This document shows, in pieces, positions 37,426 to 47,226 of a DNA stretch of 64,000 nt. Every line of letters begins with the position of its first letter. Positions within the stretch are counted from its first letter, which is position 1. This DNA comes from Actinotignum timonense (GTDB lineage: Bacteria > Actinomycetota > Actinomycetes > Actinomycetales > Actinomycetaceae). The notes beneath the pieces were generated by a model that worked only from the letters and a program-made list of their open reading frames with translations, did no database searches and was not told the DNA's origin. The translations under genes were made by a program, and so were the position numbers. The stretch covers positions 124,001 to 188,000 of the forward strand of contig NZ_JASOKT010000001.1 in assembly GCF_030216305.1 (NCBI RefSeq). The letters are read 5' to 3'.

Positions 37426-40053
37426 ATGACAGAGTTGTTAGCGCGTGCCTCTATTCGCCACCCGTGGAGAGTCATCATCACCTGGATATTGTGCGCCGTT
37501 GTTGCCGGCATCGCCGCACTGTCAGGTTTCGGTCAGGGAGGCCTGTTCTCCCGCATGTCCTCCACCCAGGGCCTCACCACCGGTACGGAATCCGCCCGCG
37601 TCCTGGAGCTCACCGATTCCCAGGGTGATTACCGCATGGTGGCCGTGGTCCACGGCGCCGCGAACCCGCAGGAACTCACCGCTGATATTGCTGATCTCAG
37701 TGAGAAGATCGCGAAAATCCCGGGCGTTGCCAGCGCGGTGAGTTCCCCCTCCCTCGTGCGGGAAGCCGAAGCGGAAGGCGCCGCCCAGGCGGAGGAAAAG
37801 GCACGCGCGGAATATCAGAAAGCCGCCGCCGCGGCCCAGCAGCAACTCGCCGCCCAGATTGAGGCGGCTACCGCGCAGCTCATGCGCGCCGGCATGCCGC
37901 GCGAAGCTGCCCAGGCCCGCGCCACCCAGGAAGTAAGCGCCGCGGCGGCCGCGGCCCAGGCGGGCCAGCCCAGCGAGGAAGAAGTCATCGCTTCCGCGCG
38001 TGAAGAAGGCATCGCGCAAGCCCACACTCAGGCGAGCGAGGAAACGGCAGGTTTGCGCTCCGCGAGCGGCTTCGCCCTCGTCATCACCTTCACCTCCGAT
38101 GCGAAAAGCGAAGCCACCGAAGCCGAAGTCCAGCAGGCGCTCGATTCTTTCGCGGCCGCTCACTCTGTCCAGGTGGATGCCACCTCCGCGAACGCCGCGA
38201 TGACCGCTATTAACGACGTGGCCCGCCACGATCTGGTGCGCGGGGAAGCCATTGGCCTGCCCGTGGCCCTCATCCTCATGGTGCTGGTCTTCGGCGGGGT
38301 TCTTACCGCCCTCATGCCGCTGGCCGGGGCTATTGTGGCCATCATTATTACCTTGGGTGGTATTTGGCTCCTCACCTTCGTAGCGGATGTGGATTCCTTC
38401 GTGCTCAACGTGGTCTCCATTATCGGCTTGGCGCTCTCCATCGATTACGGCTTGCTGGTGGTTTCCCGCTACCGGGAAGAAATCACCCGCGGTATTGAGA
38501 AACGCTACGGGCCGGGCGTGCGCCCGGAGAAGAAAGACCTGGCCGTCATTATGGAAGGGGCGCTGGCCACCACTGTCCGCACCGCCGGGCGCACCGTGAT
38601 CTTCTCCGCCGTCACCATTGCTTTTGCCATTGCCGGGCTGCTGGCCTTCAATTCCCGCATTATTCGGGTGATTGCCATGGGCGGTTTCGTCGTCGTGCTG
38701 CTCGCGGTTATTTCCGCGGTGAGTTTGGTGCCCGCCCTGTTGCGCATTGCCGGGCCGCGGCTGGCCCAGCCTTCCGTGCTCGCGAAAATTCCCGGGTTGG
38801 GGCACCTCATGCGCGCGGTGGGTGATACCCATACCGATCACGGGGTGTTCTCGCGGATTGCCGGCTGGGTGCAGCGCCGCCCGTGGGTGATTATGACCGT
38901 GGTGACGGCCATCCTCGTGGTCATGATTATTCCCATTAAGGACACCACTTTACGCACGGATACCAGCGAATATATTCCGGTGAGCTCGTCCCCGGGCACC
39001 ACCCAGGAGATTCTCAAACGCGATTACCCAGATTTGAGCCAGCCGGCCATTACCGTCCTGGTGAAGGGCGACGCCGCTGCCCTGCGCGAGCAATCGGAGT
39101 GGATCGCCGGGCTGCCGGCGGTATCCAAGGTCGGGGAATCCACGAAGATGGATAACGGCTGGCATAACCTCGGGGTATTTGTCAGCGGTGGGGATCCCAC
39201 CTCCGCCCAGGCCACTAATACCGTTCGCGATATTCGCGCCCACGCGGAAAGCGCCGCGAATACGGAGATTCTGGTGGGAGGAAGCGCGGCCATCCAGATT
39301 GATTTCAATCAGGTACTGCGCGAGGGCGCACCCATCGCCTTCGCGGTGGTGCTACTCGCGGTCCTCATTTTGCTCTTCCTCATGACCGGCTCGGTGCTGA
39401 TTCCCCTCAAGGCCATCATTATTAATTCGCTCTCGCTGGTGGCCTCCCTCGGGCTCACCGCTTTCCTCTTCGATAACGGCCTGCTCGGCTTGCCGGAAAC
39501 TAACGGACTTACCGCGGTGGTGGTGGCCTGCGGCCTGGCCTTTGGCTTCGGGCTTTCCATGGATTACGAAGTATTCCTGGTGGCCCGTATGAAGGAATAT
39601 TGGGATGCCGGGGAATCGAATGATCGGGCAGTTTCGCTCGGCTTGCAGCGTTCCGGGCGGATTATTACTTCCGCGGCCGCGATTATCGTGGCGGTTTTCG
39701 TGGGCTTCTGCTTCGGGCAGATGCTGGCGATTAAGGAAGTGGGCGTGCTATTGGCCATCACCGTCATTGCGGATACCAGCCTCAGCCGTATCCTCCTGGT
39801 CCCGGCCACCATGACGGTGCTGGGCAAGTGGAATTGGTGGGCGCCGCGCTGGCTTTCGCGCATCTACCAGCGTTTCGGGGTATCCGAAGGCGGGCACCGC
39901 ACCCTCGAACACCACGAGCCGGCAACCGCCAAGGGCAGTGCGCCGGTAGCGCTCCCCGCGGGTTCGACGCCGGGAAGCGCCAGTACCACCGATGCCACCG
40001 CAAGCGCGAGCACCGCCGCACCGGCGCCACGCGGCCGGCACGCCGCGCCATAA
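37426..40053 (+). CDS. MMPL-family RND transporter
   Basis: An 875-residue membrane transporter with the double MMPL layout: one membrane helix near the N-terminus, a large extracellular domain (about 40-250, with Ala/Gln/Glu-rich coiled-coil-like helices at 110-190), five to six helices with SIDYGLLVVSRYREE, a second extracellular domain (about 510-640), then the second helix set with SMDYEVFLVARMKEYWD. The tail is Pro/Ala/Thr-rich. Relatives export lipids or drugs; the substrate is unknown. An ATG six codons upstream (37408) is possible; I preferred MTELLARAS as the conserved start. Confidence 0.9.
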   Translation: MTELLARASIRHPWRVIITWILCAVVAGIAALSGFGQGGLFSRMSSTQGLTTGTESARVLELTDSQGDYRMVAVVHGAANPQELTADIADLSEKIAKIPGVASAVSSPSLVREAEAEGAAQAEEKARAEYQKAAAAAQQQLAAQIEAATAQLMRAGMPREAAQARATQEVSAAAAAAQAGQPSEEEVIASAREEGIAQAHTQASEETAGLRSASGFALVITFTSDAKSEATEAEVQQALDSFAAAHSVQVDATSANAAMTAINDVARHDLVRGEAIGLPVALILMVLVFGGVLTALMPLAGAIVAIIITLGGIWLLTFVADVDSFVLNVVSIIGLALSIDYGLLVVSRYREEITRGIEKRYGPGVRPEKKDLAVIMEGALATTVRTAGRTVIFSAVTIAFAIAGLLAFNSRIIRVIAMGGFVVVLLAVISAVSLVPALLRIAGPRLAQPSVLAKIPGLGHLMRAVGDTHTDHGVFSRIAGWVQRRPWVIMTVVTAILVVMIIPIKDTTLRTDTSEYIPVSSSPGTTQEILKRDYPDLSQPAITVLVKGDAAALREQSEWIAGLPAVSKVGESTKMDNGWHNLGVFVSGGDPTSAQATNTVRDIRAHAESAANTEILVGGSAAIQIDFNQVLREGAPIAFAVVLLAVLILLFLMTGSVLIPLKAIIINSLSLVASLGLTAFLFDNGLLGLPETNGLTAVVVACGLAFGFGLSMDYEVFLVARMKEYWDAGESNDRAVSLGLQRSGRIITSAAAIIVAVFVGFCFGQMLAIKEVGVLLAITVIADTSLSRILLVPATMTVLGKWNWWAPRWLSRIYQRFGVSEGGHRTLEHHEPATAKGSAPVALPAGSTPGSASTTDATASASTAAPAPRGRHAAP

Positions 40054-40060
40054 TGGAGGC

Positions 40061-40609
40061 ATGTCTGAGATCGATCACCTGAAACTACCCGAACTCCTAG
40101 GTATCACCTGGTTGCAAGCGGGCGCCATCGCGGTGGCCACCTGCCTTATCTACCTTTTCCTCGTGGTGATTCTGCGGGCCCTGGGGCAAAACGTGGTGAG
40201 CCGACTGTCCACCTCGGATATGGCGGCCGTCGTCGTTATTGGGGCGATCGCGGGGCGCGTCACCCTCGGGCATACTCCCACCCTGGCCGGCGGCGTCGTC
40301 GCCCTTCTCACCCTCTTCTTTATGCAAGCGCTGCTGCGCTTTATCGCGCTCTCCCACCGCGGGGAGGCCTGGGTGCACGCGCGGCCCGTCGTTATTTGGG
40401 CGCGCGGGGAACTCACGCCCGCGGCGCGCCGGCACTCGACCACCACGGAAGAAATCATGATGGCCGTGCGTTTGCGCGGCATTGCGTGTGTGGACGACGT
40501 CGCAGCTGTCATCCTCGAACCCAATGGGCAGCTATCGGTGCTTACCGGGCCGGCCACCGCGCTTGATCCGCGCTTGCTCGCGGGTGTGAAAGACGCCGAG
40601 CGCATCTGA
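40061..40609 (+). CDS. DUF421 (YetF-domain) membrane protein
   Basis: A 182-residue protein with three membrane helices in the first 100 residues (GAIAVATCLIYLFLVVILRAL) followed by a small cytoplasmic domain containing ARGELTPAARRHSTTTEEI and DVAAVILEPNGQLSVL. That is the DUF421 layout; function unknown. It starts 7 bases after the MMPL stop (GGAGG almost touches the ATG), so it is probably translationally coupled. The ATG at 40061 is the only suitable start. Confidence 0.82.
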   Translation: MSEIDHLKLPELLGITWLQAGAIAVATCLIYLFLVVILRALGQNVVSRLSTSDMAAVVVIGAIAGRVTLGHTPTLAGGVVALLTLFFMQALLRFIALSHRGEAWVHARPVVIWARGELTPAARRHSTTTEEIMMAVRLRGIACVDDVAAVILEPNGQLSVLTGPATALDPRLLAGVKDAERI

Positions 40610-40625
40610 GTACGCTCGGCGTCTT
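40590..40625 (+). terminator. Terminator overlapping the DUF421 stop
   Basis: A 13-bp perfect stem (AAGACGCCGAGCG and its complement) with a 10-base loop containing the DUF421 TGA, followed by CCTTCTATCC. It separates the plus-strand unit from the convergent aspS. Confidence 0.7.
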
Positions 40626-40674
40626 CCTTCTATCCCGCTAGCTTTTTCGCGGCTGCCGGCTACGCGGCAGCTGA

Positions 40675-40737
40675 GCCGCTACTTTCCCGCAACTTGGCCG
40701 CTACTTCCCGGCAACCGGACTGCTACTTTCCAGCAGC
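40675..40737. repeat. Three 22-bp imperfect tandem repeats at the aspS 3' end
   Basis: GCCGCTACTTTCCCGCAAC, GCCGCTACTTCCCGGCAAC and TGCTACTTTCCAGCAGC recur at a 22-base period (GCTAC at 78, 700 and 722 of the 40,600-40,730 stretch). The last unit contains the aspS stop codon, so the others look like duplications of the gene end. Confidence 0.7.
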
Positions 40738-42579
40738 TGCTCCGGCATCCTCACCGGCCGCCGGTGCTTCCTCCGCGAGGGGCGCCCCGGTTGCGGCATC
40801 TACCGCGCCGGAGCGAGCCTTTGGGGTGGCATCCACACCGGCTTCCTTACGCTGCTGCGCGGTAATTTCCGCGGGGGCATCGGTGAGGGGATCCCAGCCG
40901 TTGCCGATCTTCGGGAAAGCGATAACGTCGCGAATCGACGGCGCCTTGACCAGCAGGGACACAATGCGATCCCAGCCGAAAGCAATCCCGCCGTGCGGGG
41001 GCGCACCGAATTTAAAAGCTTCGAGGAGGAAACCGAATTTCTCCTCGGCGGCTTCCTTATCGATACCCATGACCTTGAAGACGCGCTCCTGGATATCGCG
41101 GCGGTGGATACGGATGGAACCACCACCGATCTCGTTACCGTTGCAGACGATGTCATAAGCATTCGTCAGCGCGCCGGCCGGATCGGTATCGAAAGTATCG
41201 AGGTGCTCGGGCTTGGGAGCGGTGAAAGCGTGATGGACGGCGGTCCAGCGTGAACCGAGGGCCACATCGCCTTCCGCGGCGGCCTGGGAAGCCGGCTTGA
41301 ACATGGGGGCATCCACCACCCACACAAAAGCCCAGGCATCCTCATCAATGAGGCCTACCCGCTGGCCAATTTCCAAACGGGCCGCACCCAGCAGTTCGCG
41401 GGAGAAGGTCGGCTCACCCGCGGCGAAGAAAATGCAATCCCCGGGCTTGGCGCCGGTGGCTTCGGCCAGGCCGGCGCGTTCCGCATCGGTAATATTCTTG
41501 GCCACCGGGCCACCCAGGGTGCCATCCTCCGCGATGGTGACGTAGGCCAGGCCGTGCGCACCGCGCGCCTTGGCCCATTCCTGCCACTTATCGAAAGTGC
41601 GCCGCGGCTGGGAAGCCCCGCCGGGCATGACCACCGCACCAACATAGGGGTTCTGGAAGACCCGGAAGGTGGTGTCCTTGAAGTACTCGGTCAGGTCGAT
41701 GAGTTCCAACCCGAAACGCAGGTCCGGTTTATCCGAACCGTACTTTTCCATGGCGTCCTTGAAGGTCATCCGCGGAATCGGGGTGGACAGGTCGTAGCCG
41801 ATGAGCTTCCAGATTTCGCGCAGCACTTCTTCGGCCACCGCAATAACGTCATCTTGATCAACGAAGCTCATCTCCACATCCAGCTGGGTGAACTCCGGCT
41901 GGCGATCCGCGCGGAAATCCTCATCGCGGTAGCAACGGGCGATCTGGTAGTAGCGTTCCATCCCGCCCACCATGAGCAACTGCTTAAAGAGCTGCGGGGA
42001 CTGCGGCAGGGCGTACCAGGTTCCCGGGTTGAGGCGCGCCGGCACAATAAAATCGCGCGCGCCTTCCGGTGTGGAGCGGGTGAGGGTCGGGGTTTCGATC
42101 TCCACGAAATCATGGCCGTCCAGTACCCGGCGGGCCGCCTGATTCACCTTGGCGCGCAACCGCAACGCCTTCTGCTCATAGGAGCGGCGCAAATCCAGGT
42201 AGCGGTACTTGAGGCGAATATCTTCGGAGACCTTGCCGGAACCTTCGGCATGATCGGAGACCTGGAAAGGCAGGGCTTCGGCGGGGCTGAGGACCTCAAC
42301 GTCCGTGGCCTCCACCTCGATCTCCCCGGTGGCCAGGGCGGCATTTGCATTGCCTTCCGGGCGTTCGCGCACGACCCCGGTCACCTTAATGCAGAATTCG
42401 TTACGCAACTCGTGCGCAATTTCTTCACGGACGGTCACCTGGGCGATACCCGAGGCATCGCGCAGATCAATGAAGGCGATACCCCCGTGGTCACGGCGGC
42501 GATCCACCCACCCGGTCAGCGTCACTTCGCTGTCAATATCACTTGCTCGCAGCGAGCCGGCATAACGAGTACGTAACAC
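40723..42579 (-). CDS. aspS: Aspartyl-tRNA synthetase
   Basis: A 618-residue bacterial AspRS: OB-fold anticodon domain ([19 protein letters not shown]), class II core ([35 protein letters not shown]), GAD insert, and motif 3 [11 protein letters not shown]. An Ala/Glu/Gly-rich tail of about 30 residues follows. I chose GTG at 42579 ([12 protein letters not shown]), with AGAAAGAG about 10 bases upstream; the longer frame runs into non-conserved leader. Confidence 0.96.
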   Translation of the reverse strand: MLRTRYAGSLRASDIDSEVTLTGWVDRRRDHGGIAFIDLRDASGIAQVTVREEIAHELRNEFCIKVTGVVRERPEGNANAALATGEIEVEATDVEVLSPAEALPFQVSDHAEGSGKVSEDIRLKYRYLDLRRSYEQKALRLRAKVNQAARRVLDGHDFVEIETPTLTRSTPEGARDFIVPARLNPGTWYALPQSPQLFKQLLMVGGMERYYQIARCYRDEDFRADRQPEFTQLDVEMSFVDQDDVIAVAEEVLREIWKLIGYDLSTPIPRMTFKDAMEKYGSDKPDLRFGLELIDLTEYFKDTTFRVFQNPYVGAVVMPGGASQPRRTFDKWQEWAKARGAHGLAYVTIAEDGTLGGPVAKNITDAERAGLAEATGAKPGDCIFFAAGEPTFSRELLGAARLEIGQRVGLIDEDAWAFVWVVDAPMFKPASQAAAEGDVALGSRWTAVHHAFTAPKPEHLDTFDTDPAGALTNAYDIVCNGNEIGGGSIRIHRRDIQERVFKVMGIDKEAAEEKFGFLLEAFKFGAPPHGGIAFGWDRIVSLLVKAPSIRDVIAFPKIGNGWDPLTDAPAEITAQQRKEAGVDATPKARSGAVDAATGAPLAEEAPAAGEDAGAAAGK

Positions 42580-42629
42580 GCTTTTGTCACTCTTTCTATC
42601 GTGGGAAACGGCTAGACGGGCCGTCCTAA

Positions 42630-42654
42630 GGTGCTTGCGAGACGAGCAAGCACC
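42630..42654 (-). promoter_or_regulatory. Hairpin in the aspS leader
   Basis: GGTGCTTGC pairs with GCAAGCACC across a 7-base loop, about 50 bases upstream of the aspS start. No T-run follows on the minus strand. It may be a leader structure; no T-box signature is seen. Confidence 0.35.
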
Positions 42655-42788
42655 GGCTCCATGGTAGAACCCGCGGCACGCTCCGGGCAAAAGTTACGCT
42701 CCTGCCGCACCTCAGTACATCACGGTGGCACACACCACCGCATTTACCGGGCTCCGCCTCTTCCTTTCTGCCCCCTTCCGCTGGTCTA

Positions 42789-44264
42789 ATGGATCTAATG
42801 AGCAGGTATCTATCTCCGGAGCGCGAACGCCTTTTCCGTATTTTTTCCGTTGGCTTTATTTCGCTCGTTGCTTTTGAGAGCATGGCGGTCACCACGGCCA
42901 TGCCTACCGTGGCACGCGCTTTTGACGGCCAGAACCTTTACGCCCTCGCGCTCGGCGTGGTACTTGCAGCCCAGTTAATGACGACGGCGCTCGCCGGAGA
43001 ATGGTCCGATTCCAAAGGCCCGCATTCCTGCCTGTACACCGGCGTTGTGCTTCTCACCGTGGGGCTCACAATCTGTACCGTCTCCCCCAGCATGGAAATT
43101 TTCGTGGCCGGCCGCGCTATCCAAGGCCTGGGCGGGGGCCTCATTATCGTGCCCTTCTACACAATCGTGGGCAATAGCGTGCAGCCGCGCCGTCGCCCCG
43201 GATTCTTCACCGCTTTCGCCGCGGCCTGGGTCCTCCCCTCGCTTTTCGGCCCCCTGCTCGCCGGAATTATTGTTGAGGCGATGTCCTGGCGGTGGATTTT
43301 CGGTTTCGTGCCGGCCACCATCCTGCTCATCGGGCCCTTCTTCTTTATTGGGATGAATAAAATACCGGATATTGATCGTGTCAAAAAGCCGATGAATATT
43401 CGCACCATGGTCATTCCTGCCTTCGGGACCGGCGCCCTGGTGGCTTGCCTGCAAATTATGAGCGGGGCAACGGAGCATAGTGCGCACACCTTCGCCATTA
43501 TCGGGGTGTGCGGATTCGCCCTACTTTTCTGCGCCCGCCCGCTTTTCCCGCGCGGGACTTTCCGCGGGATACGCGGGCTGCCCGCAACTATTGCCACCCG
43601 CGTTCTCCTCGGTACCTTCACCGCAATTGAGATGTTTTTGCCGCTCCTGCTCCAGGATGTGCACGGGTGGAGCCCGGTGGAAGCCGGTCTTATTTTGTCG
43701 GTCGGCTCGATTACCTGGGCGGTGGGATCGTATTTCTCCGGGCGGATCACCAATGCGGCGCTGCGCCTGCGCCTGCCGCTATGGGGCTCAATTGGCGATG
43801 CTATCGGCCTTGCCCTGGTGCTAGCCGGCTCGCATCATGCTCTGCCCGGCAGCCTCGTTATTATCGGGTGGGCTATCGCGGGTATTGGATGCGGCTTCGC
43901 GTTCCCGGCGCTGAGCGTGCATGCGCTCGCCTGCACCTCCCAAGAGGGCCAGGGCCGCACTTCTTCCGCGCTCCAGGTGGCCGATTCCATGGGGACTTCG
44001 CTGGTAGCCGCAATTATTGGGATTATTTATTCGGTGCTTACCCCGCCGCAAGATATTGCGCTGATGGCCGGCATCGCGGTGTCCATTGCGCTGACCATTG
44101 CCGGCGCGGTGGTGGCCAGCCGCATTGTGCCACCGGCGGGCAGCGAGGCCGCGGAAAATCTTGCCGAATCGCAGCGCCTGAGCGGCGTGGGTCCGGGCGG
44201 GGAAAAGCTGAGCGGCTCGGATATGCTCAGCGAAGATTCCAGCGCCGGCCCGGGTGCTCACTAG
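42789..44264 (+). CDS. MFS transporter, drug-exporter type
   Basis: 491 residues with about 12-14 membrane helices. Family motifs: AGEWSDSKGPHSCLYTG (motif A-like between helices 2 and 3), VAGRAIQGLGGGLII (motif B) and AWVLPSLFGPLLAGIIVE (motif C of drug-proton antiporters). The C-terminal tail is Gly/Ser-rich. The substrate is unknown. ATG codons at 42789 and 42798 both fit; a TCTAAT box 7 bases before 42798 would make a leaderless start there. Divergent from aspS. Confidence 0.87.
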   Translation: MDLMSRYLSPERERLFRIFSVGFISLVAFESMAVTTAMPTVARAFDGQNLYALALGVVLAAQLMTTALAGEWSDSKGPHSCLYTGVVLLTVGLTICTVSPSMEIFVAGRAIQGLGGGLIIVPFYTIVGNSVQPRRRPGFFTAFAAAWVLPSLFGPLLAGIIVEAMSWRWIFGFVPATILLIGPFFFIGMNKIPDIDRVKKPMNIRTMVIPAFGTGALVACLQIMSGATEHSAHTFAIIGVCGFALLFCARPLFPRGTFRGIRGLPATIATRVLLGTFTAIEMFLPLLLQDVHGWSPVEAGLILSVGSITWAVGSYFSGRITNAALRLRLPLWGSIGDAIGLALVLAGSHHALPGSLVIIGWAIAGIGCGFAFPALSVHALACTSQEGQGRTSSALQVADSMGTSLVAAIIGIIYSVLTPPQDIALMAGIAVSIALTIAGAVVASRIVPPAGSEAAENLAESQRLSGVGPGGEKLSGSDMLSEDSSAGPGAH

Positions 44265-44401
44265 CCCCCGGCAGCAGCGAACTACCCCTTTGCCCTACCG
44301 AACAGAGGGCAAGCTCACCGCATATATCCAGCGCCGGGCTTGCACCCCGGAGTAAACTAGTAGCGGCGCGTTTGCGCCCCCTGTGCCTATGTTAGGAATT
44401 C

Positions 44402-46510
44402 ATGTCTGAACATCTCGGCGAAAATACGCCGTCTGATTCTTCCTCCACCGCCACCCCGGCGACTTTCGCTGACCTCGGTCTTTCTGAGGAAACGCTCACC
44501 GCTATTCATGCTCTCGGTTTTGAACACCCCTCCCCGATCCAGGAGCAGGCCATTCCGCTGTTGCTGAGCGGGCGGGATGTTATCGGTGTTGCCCAAACAG
44601 GAACGGGGAAAACTGCCGCTTTCGGTTTGCCGCTTCTGGAACAGGTGGATACTAGCAGCGCCGTCGTTCAAGCTCTGGTGCTCGCACCCACCCGCGAACT
44701 CGCGCTCCAGGGCGCGGACGCCATTGAATCTTTTGCGCGCGGCACGGATACCAAAGTGCTGGCCGTGTACGGCGGTTCGCCCTATCCCCCGCAGCTGCGC
44801 GCCCTCGAAAACGGTGTGCATGTGGTGGTGGGCACGCCCGGCCGCATTATGGATCTTATTGATCGCGGTGCGCTCGTGCTCGACCACGTTTCTTATTTCG
44901 TTTTGGACGAAGCGGATGAAATGCTGCGCATGGGCTTCGCGGAGGACGTGGAAAAGATCGCCTCCGATCTGCCCGCCGAGCGCGTCTCGGCACTTTTCTC
45001 CGCCACCATGCCCCCGGCGATTCGCCGCGTAGCCGACTCTCATCTGAATGATCCGGAGGAGATTACCGTCACCCCGCCGGCCTCCACGGTTGCGAATATT
45101 ACCCAGGAATTCGCGGTGGTTCCGGCCCGCCGCAAGGTGGGTGCCCTCGCCCGGGTTCTCGCGGTTTCTGAGGCCGACGCCGCCCTTGTATTCGTGCGCA
45201 CTCGCGCCACCGCGGAGGATTTGGCGATTGAGCTGGGTACCCGCGGGGTGGCCACCGCGGCGCTTTCGGGCGACGTCGCCCAAAAGGATCGCGAACGCCT
45301 GGTCTCGCGCCTGCGCGACGGCACCCTGGATGTTCTGATTGCCACCGACGTGGCCGCGCGCGGCCTGGACGTGGAACGCATTGGGCTGGTCGTCAATTTT
45401 GATGTGCCGCGCGAAGCCGATACTTACGTGCACCGCATCGGCCGCACCGGCCGCGCCGGGCGCGAGGGCCGCTCGCTCACCTTCGTGACACCGAAGGAAC
45501 TGCCGCGCCTGCGCCGCATCGCGAAAACCACCAAATCGAAGATGGAAGAAATCGATCTTCCCACCCCGGCCGAAGTCTCGAAGCTGCGCGCCGCCAAACT
45601 CATGGAGCAGGCCCGCACCCGTTTCGACGCCGGGCGCCTCGGGGTCTACCGCGAGGTCCTCGAGCAATTCCTGGCCGCCCAGCAGGAGGCGCAGCAGAAT
45701 AAGAACGACGACGCCGCAGCCTCCACCGCTATCCTCCCGCTTGACGAGGGCGTTGCTGAGGCAGCAAGCTCGGTTCCGGCTGACTCGGAAGGCGCCGTCG
45801 TTACCGATACTGTAGAAGGCTTCGAGAACGAAACCGGTACCGGAAACAATACCGATGTCAAGACAGAAACCGGTGCGGAAAACGAGGCTGCGACCGAAGC
45901 TCCCGCACCGATGAGCCTCGAGGATATTATCGTGGCGCTGCTGGCCTTGGGGGTGCGCGATCCCGGGCCTTCCGCGGATGAAGAGGAAAGCTTCACCGGG
46001 GAGGACAGCCGCGATTCCTTCAAGAAGAAGCGCCGCGAAGCTCGCGAATTCAAGGGCGGGAAGCGTTACCGCATCGAGGTCGGGCACAAGGACCGGGTAC
46101 GGCCGGGCGCGATTGTTGGCGCGCTCACCCACGAAGGCGGGCTGCGCGGCTCAGACCTGGGCCATATCGATATTTACCCCACCTTCTCCCTGGTGGAAAT
46201 TGGGGTGCCGCTTTCTCCGGAAGCCCGCCGGCGTATTTCCGAGGCCCAGGTTTCCGGGCGTGCCCTGCGGATTTCTGAAGACAGTGGCGCTCCCGCCGCG
46301 CGCCGCGGCGGCCACAGCCGTTCGGATCGCGCGGGGCGTTCGGATCGGGGCGCACGCGGAGACCGGCGCGGGCGTGGCCGCGGTTCTTTCAACCGTGGCG
46401 ATGAGGGCGATTACGGTTCGGATTACCGCTCTGAGCGGCGCTCGGATCGGCGCCATGATCGGCATGACCGCGGAGAGCGCCGCGGCGGGCGCGGGTGGCG
46501 GCGTTCATAG
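44402..46510 (+). CDS. deaD: DEAD-box ATP-dependent RNA helicase (DeaD/CsdA type)
   Basis: A 702-residue helicase for ribosome assembly or mRNA decay. It has the Q motif GFEHPSPIQEQAI, Walker A AQTGTGKT (64-71), PTRELALQ, VLDEADEML, FSATMP and HRIGRTGRAGREG. Residues about 440-490 are an acidic Thr/Glu-rich linker. A DbpA-type RNA-binding domain follows (about 555-620, KRYRIEVGHKDRVRPGAIVG). The final 75 residues are Arg/Gly/Asp-rich (SDRAGRSDRGARGDRRGRGR), a probable RNA-binding or condensate-forming tail. Confidence 0.95.
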   Translation: MSEHLGENTPSDSSSTATPATFADLGLSEETLTAIHALGFEHPSPIQEQAIPLLLSGRDVIGVAQTGTGKTAAFGLPLLEQVDTSSAVVQALVLAPTRELALQGADAIESFARGTDTKVLAVYGGSPYPPQLRALENGVHVVVGTPGRIMDLIDRGALVLDHVSYFVLDEADEMLRMGFAEDVEKIASDLPAERVSALFSATMPPAIRRVADSHLNDPEEITVTPPASTVANITQEFAVVPARRKVGALARVLAVSEADAALVFVRTRATAEDLAIELGTRGVATAALSGDVAQKDRERLVSRLRDGTLDVLIATDVAARGLDVERIGLVVNFDVPREADTYVHRIGRTGRAGREGRSLTFVTPKELPRLRRIAKTTKSKMEEIDLPTPAEVSKLRAAKLMEQARTRFDAGRLGVYREVLEQFLAAQQEAQQNKNDDAAASTAILPLDEGVAEAASSVPADSEGAVVTDTVEGFENETGTGNNTDVKTETGAENEAATEAPAPMSLEDIIVALLALGVRDPGPSADEEESFTGEDSRDSFKKKRREAREFKGGKRYRIEVGHKDRVRPGAIVGALTHEGGLRGSDLGHIDIYPTFSLVEIGVPLSPEARRRISEAQVSGRALRISEDSGAPAARRGGHSRSDRAGRSDRGARGDRRGRGRGSFNRGDEGDYGSDYRSERRSDRRHDRHDRGERRGGRGWRRS

Positions 46511-46610
46511 TTTAGGCTTCCCGGTGTTCACGCGCTGGTAACCATCTCCCGGTAGGGTGCGCGTGGGTGGATAATCTTTCATCCATCACCGCTCTTCCGA
46601 GGAGAATTCC

Positions 46611-46982
46611 ATGCGTAAACTTGTTACCGGTCTTGCAGCTATCTGCACCGCATTCACTCTGACGGCCTGCTCGAACGGTTCCGGAAAGGATGCCGCCCCC
46701 TCGCGTGATGAGGTTGTGGCCGGGCTTAACAAGGGATTCAATTCCGCTATTGAGGAGGCGGGTAACAAGCTCCCAGCCGGACTTCACGAATCCATTGTTA
46801 CCGGATTCGTTGAGTGCATGGCCGATGGTGCTATCGAACAAGGTGTCTCCGTAGAAGGCCTCAAGATTATTGCCAACGGTGACGTAAAGAAATTCGATGA
46901 AGTCTCTAAAGAAGACAACGATATCCTCCAAAAGGTAACGGAGAATTGCGCCACGAAGCTCGTCGGGCAGCCCCAGGGGTAA
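46611..46982 (+). CDS. Small lipoprotein, paralogue of the next gene
   Basis: 123 residues. Signal peptide with lipobox LTAC (Cys20), then a small helical domain: SRDEVVAGLNKGF, FVECMADGAIEQGVSVEG and ENCATKL. It shares the pattern RDEVxAG, VECxxD, GxS, SxED and a terminal Cys with the protein at 47227-47709, so the two are paralogues. GAGGAG lies 6 bases before the ATG. The family is not recognised; the two conserved Cys of the domain could form a disulphide. Confidence 0.85.
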   Translation: MRKLVTGLAAICTAFTLTACSNGSGKDAAPSRDEVVAGLNKGFNSAIEEAGNKLPAGLHESIVTGFVECMADGAIEQGVSVEGLKIIANGDVKKFDEVSKEDNDILQKVTENCATKLVGQPQG

Positions 46983-47226
46983 TACTCATCGGGAAGAGCC
47001 ACCGGGTCGTACCCTGCCCAACGGGGAGACGGCCCAGCTCGTGACGCATCTTCACTCAAACGCCCGCGAAGTTACGCGACACCCGTGGGATTGCGTGACA
47101 ACCCCAGGGGCTGCGCAACTCCCGCGGGGCTAGGCAAGGCGGTGGATCTCACGCGGGCATCCCCCGGGCGAAAGCCGCGCAACTGATAGTATCTACTTGT
47201 TTTATTCCGCCTGGAAATGAGTGAAG
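46983..47226. other. Intergenic region between the two lipoprotein genes
   Basis: About 240 bases without a gene. It contains three imperfect tandem units of about 20 bases (47072-47130), each with a GCG core and a CCC-GGG dyad, and an AT-richer stretch with TAGTAT (about 47187-47192) that may be the promoter of the second lipoprotein gene. Confidence 0.6.
47072..47130. repeat. Three ~20-bp imperfect tandem repeats
   Basis: TTACGCGACACCCGTGGGA, TTGCGTGACAACCCCAGGGG and CTGCGCAACTCCCGCGGGGC are consecutive and alike; each carries a short CCC/GGG inverted repeat. Purpose unknown: possible protein-binding sites or decaying duplications. Confidence 0.6.
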
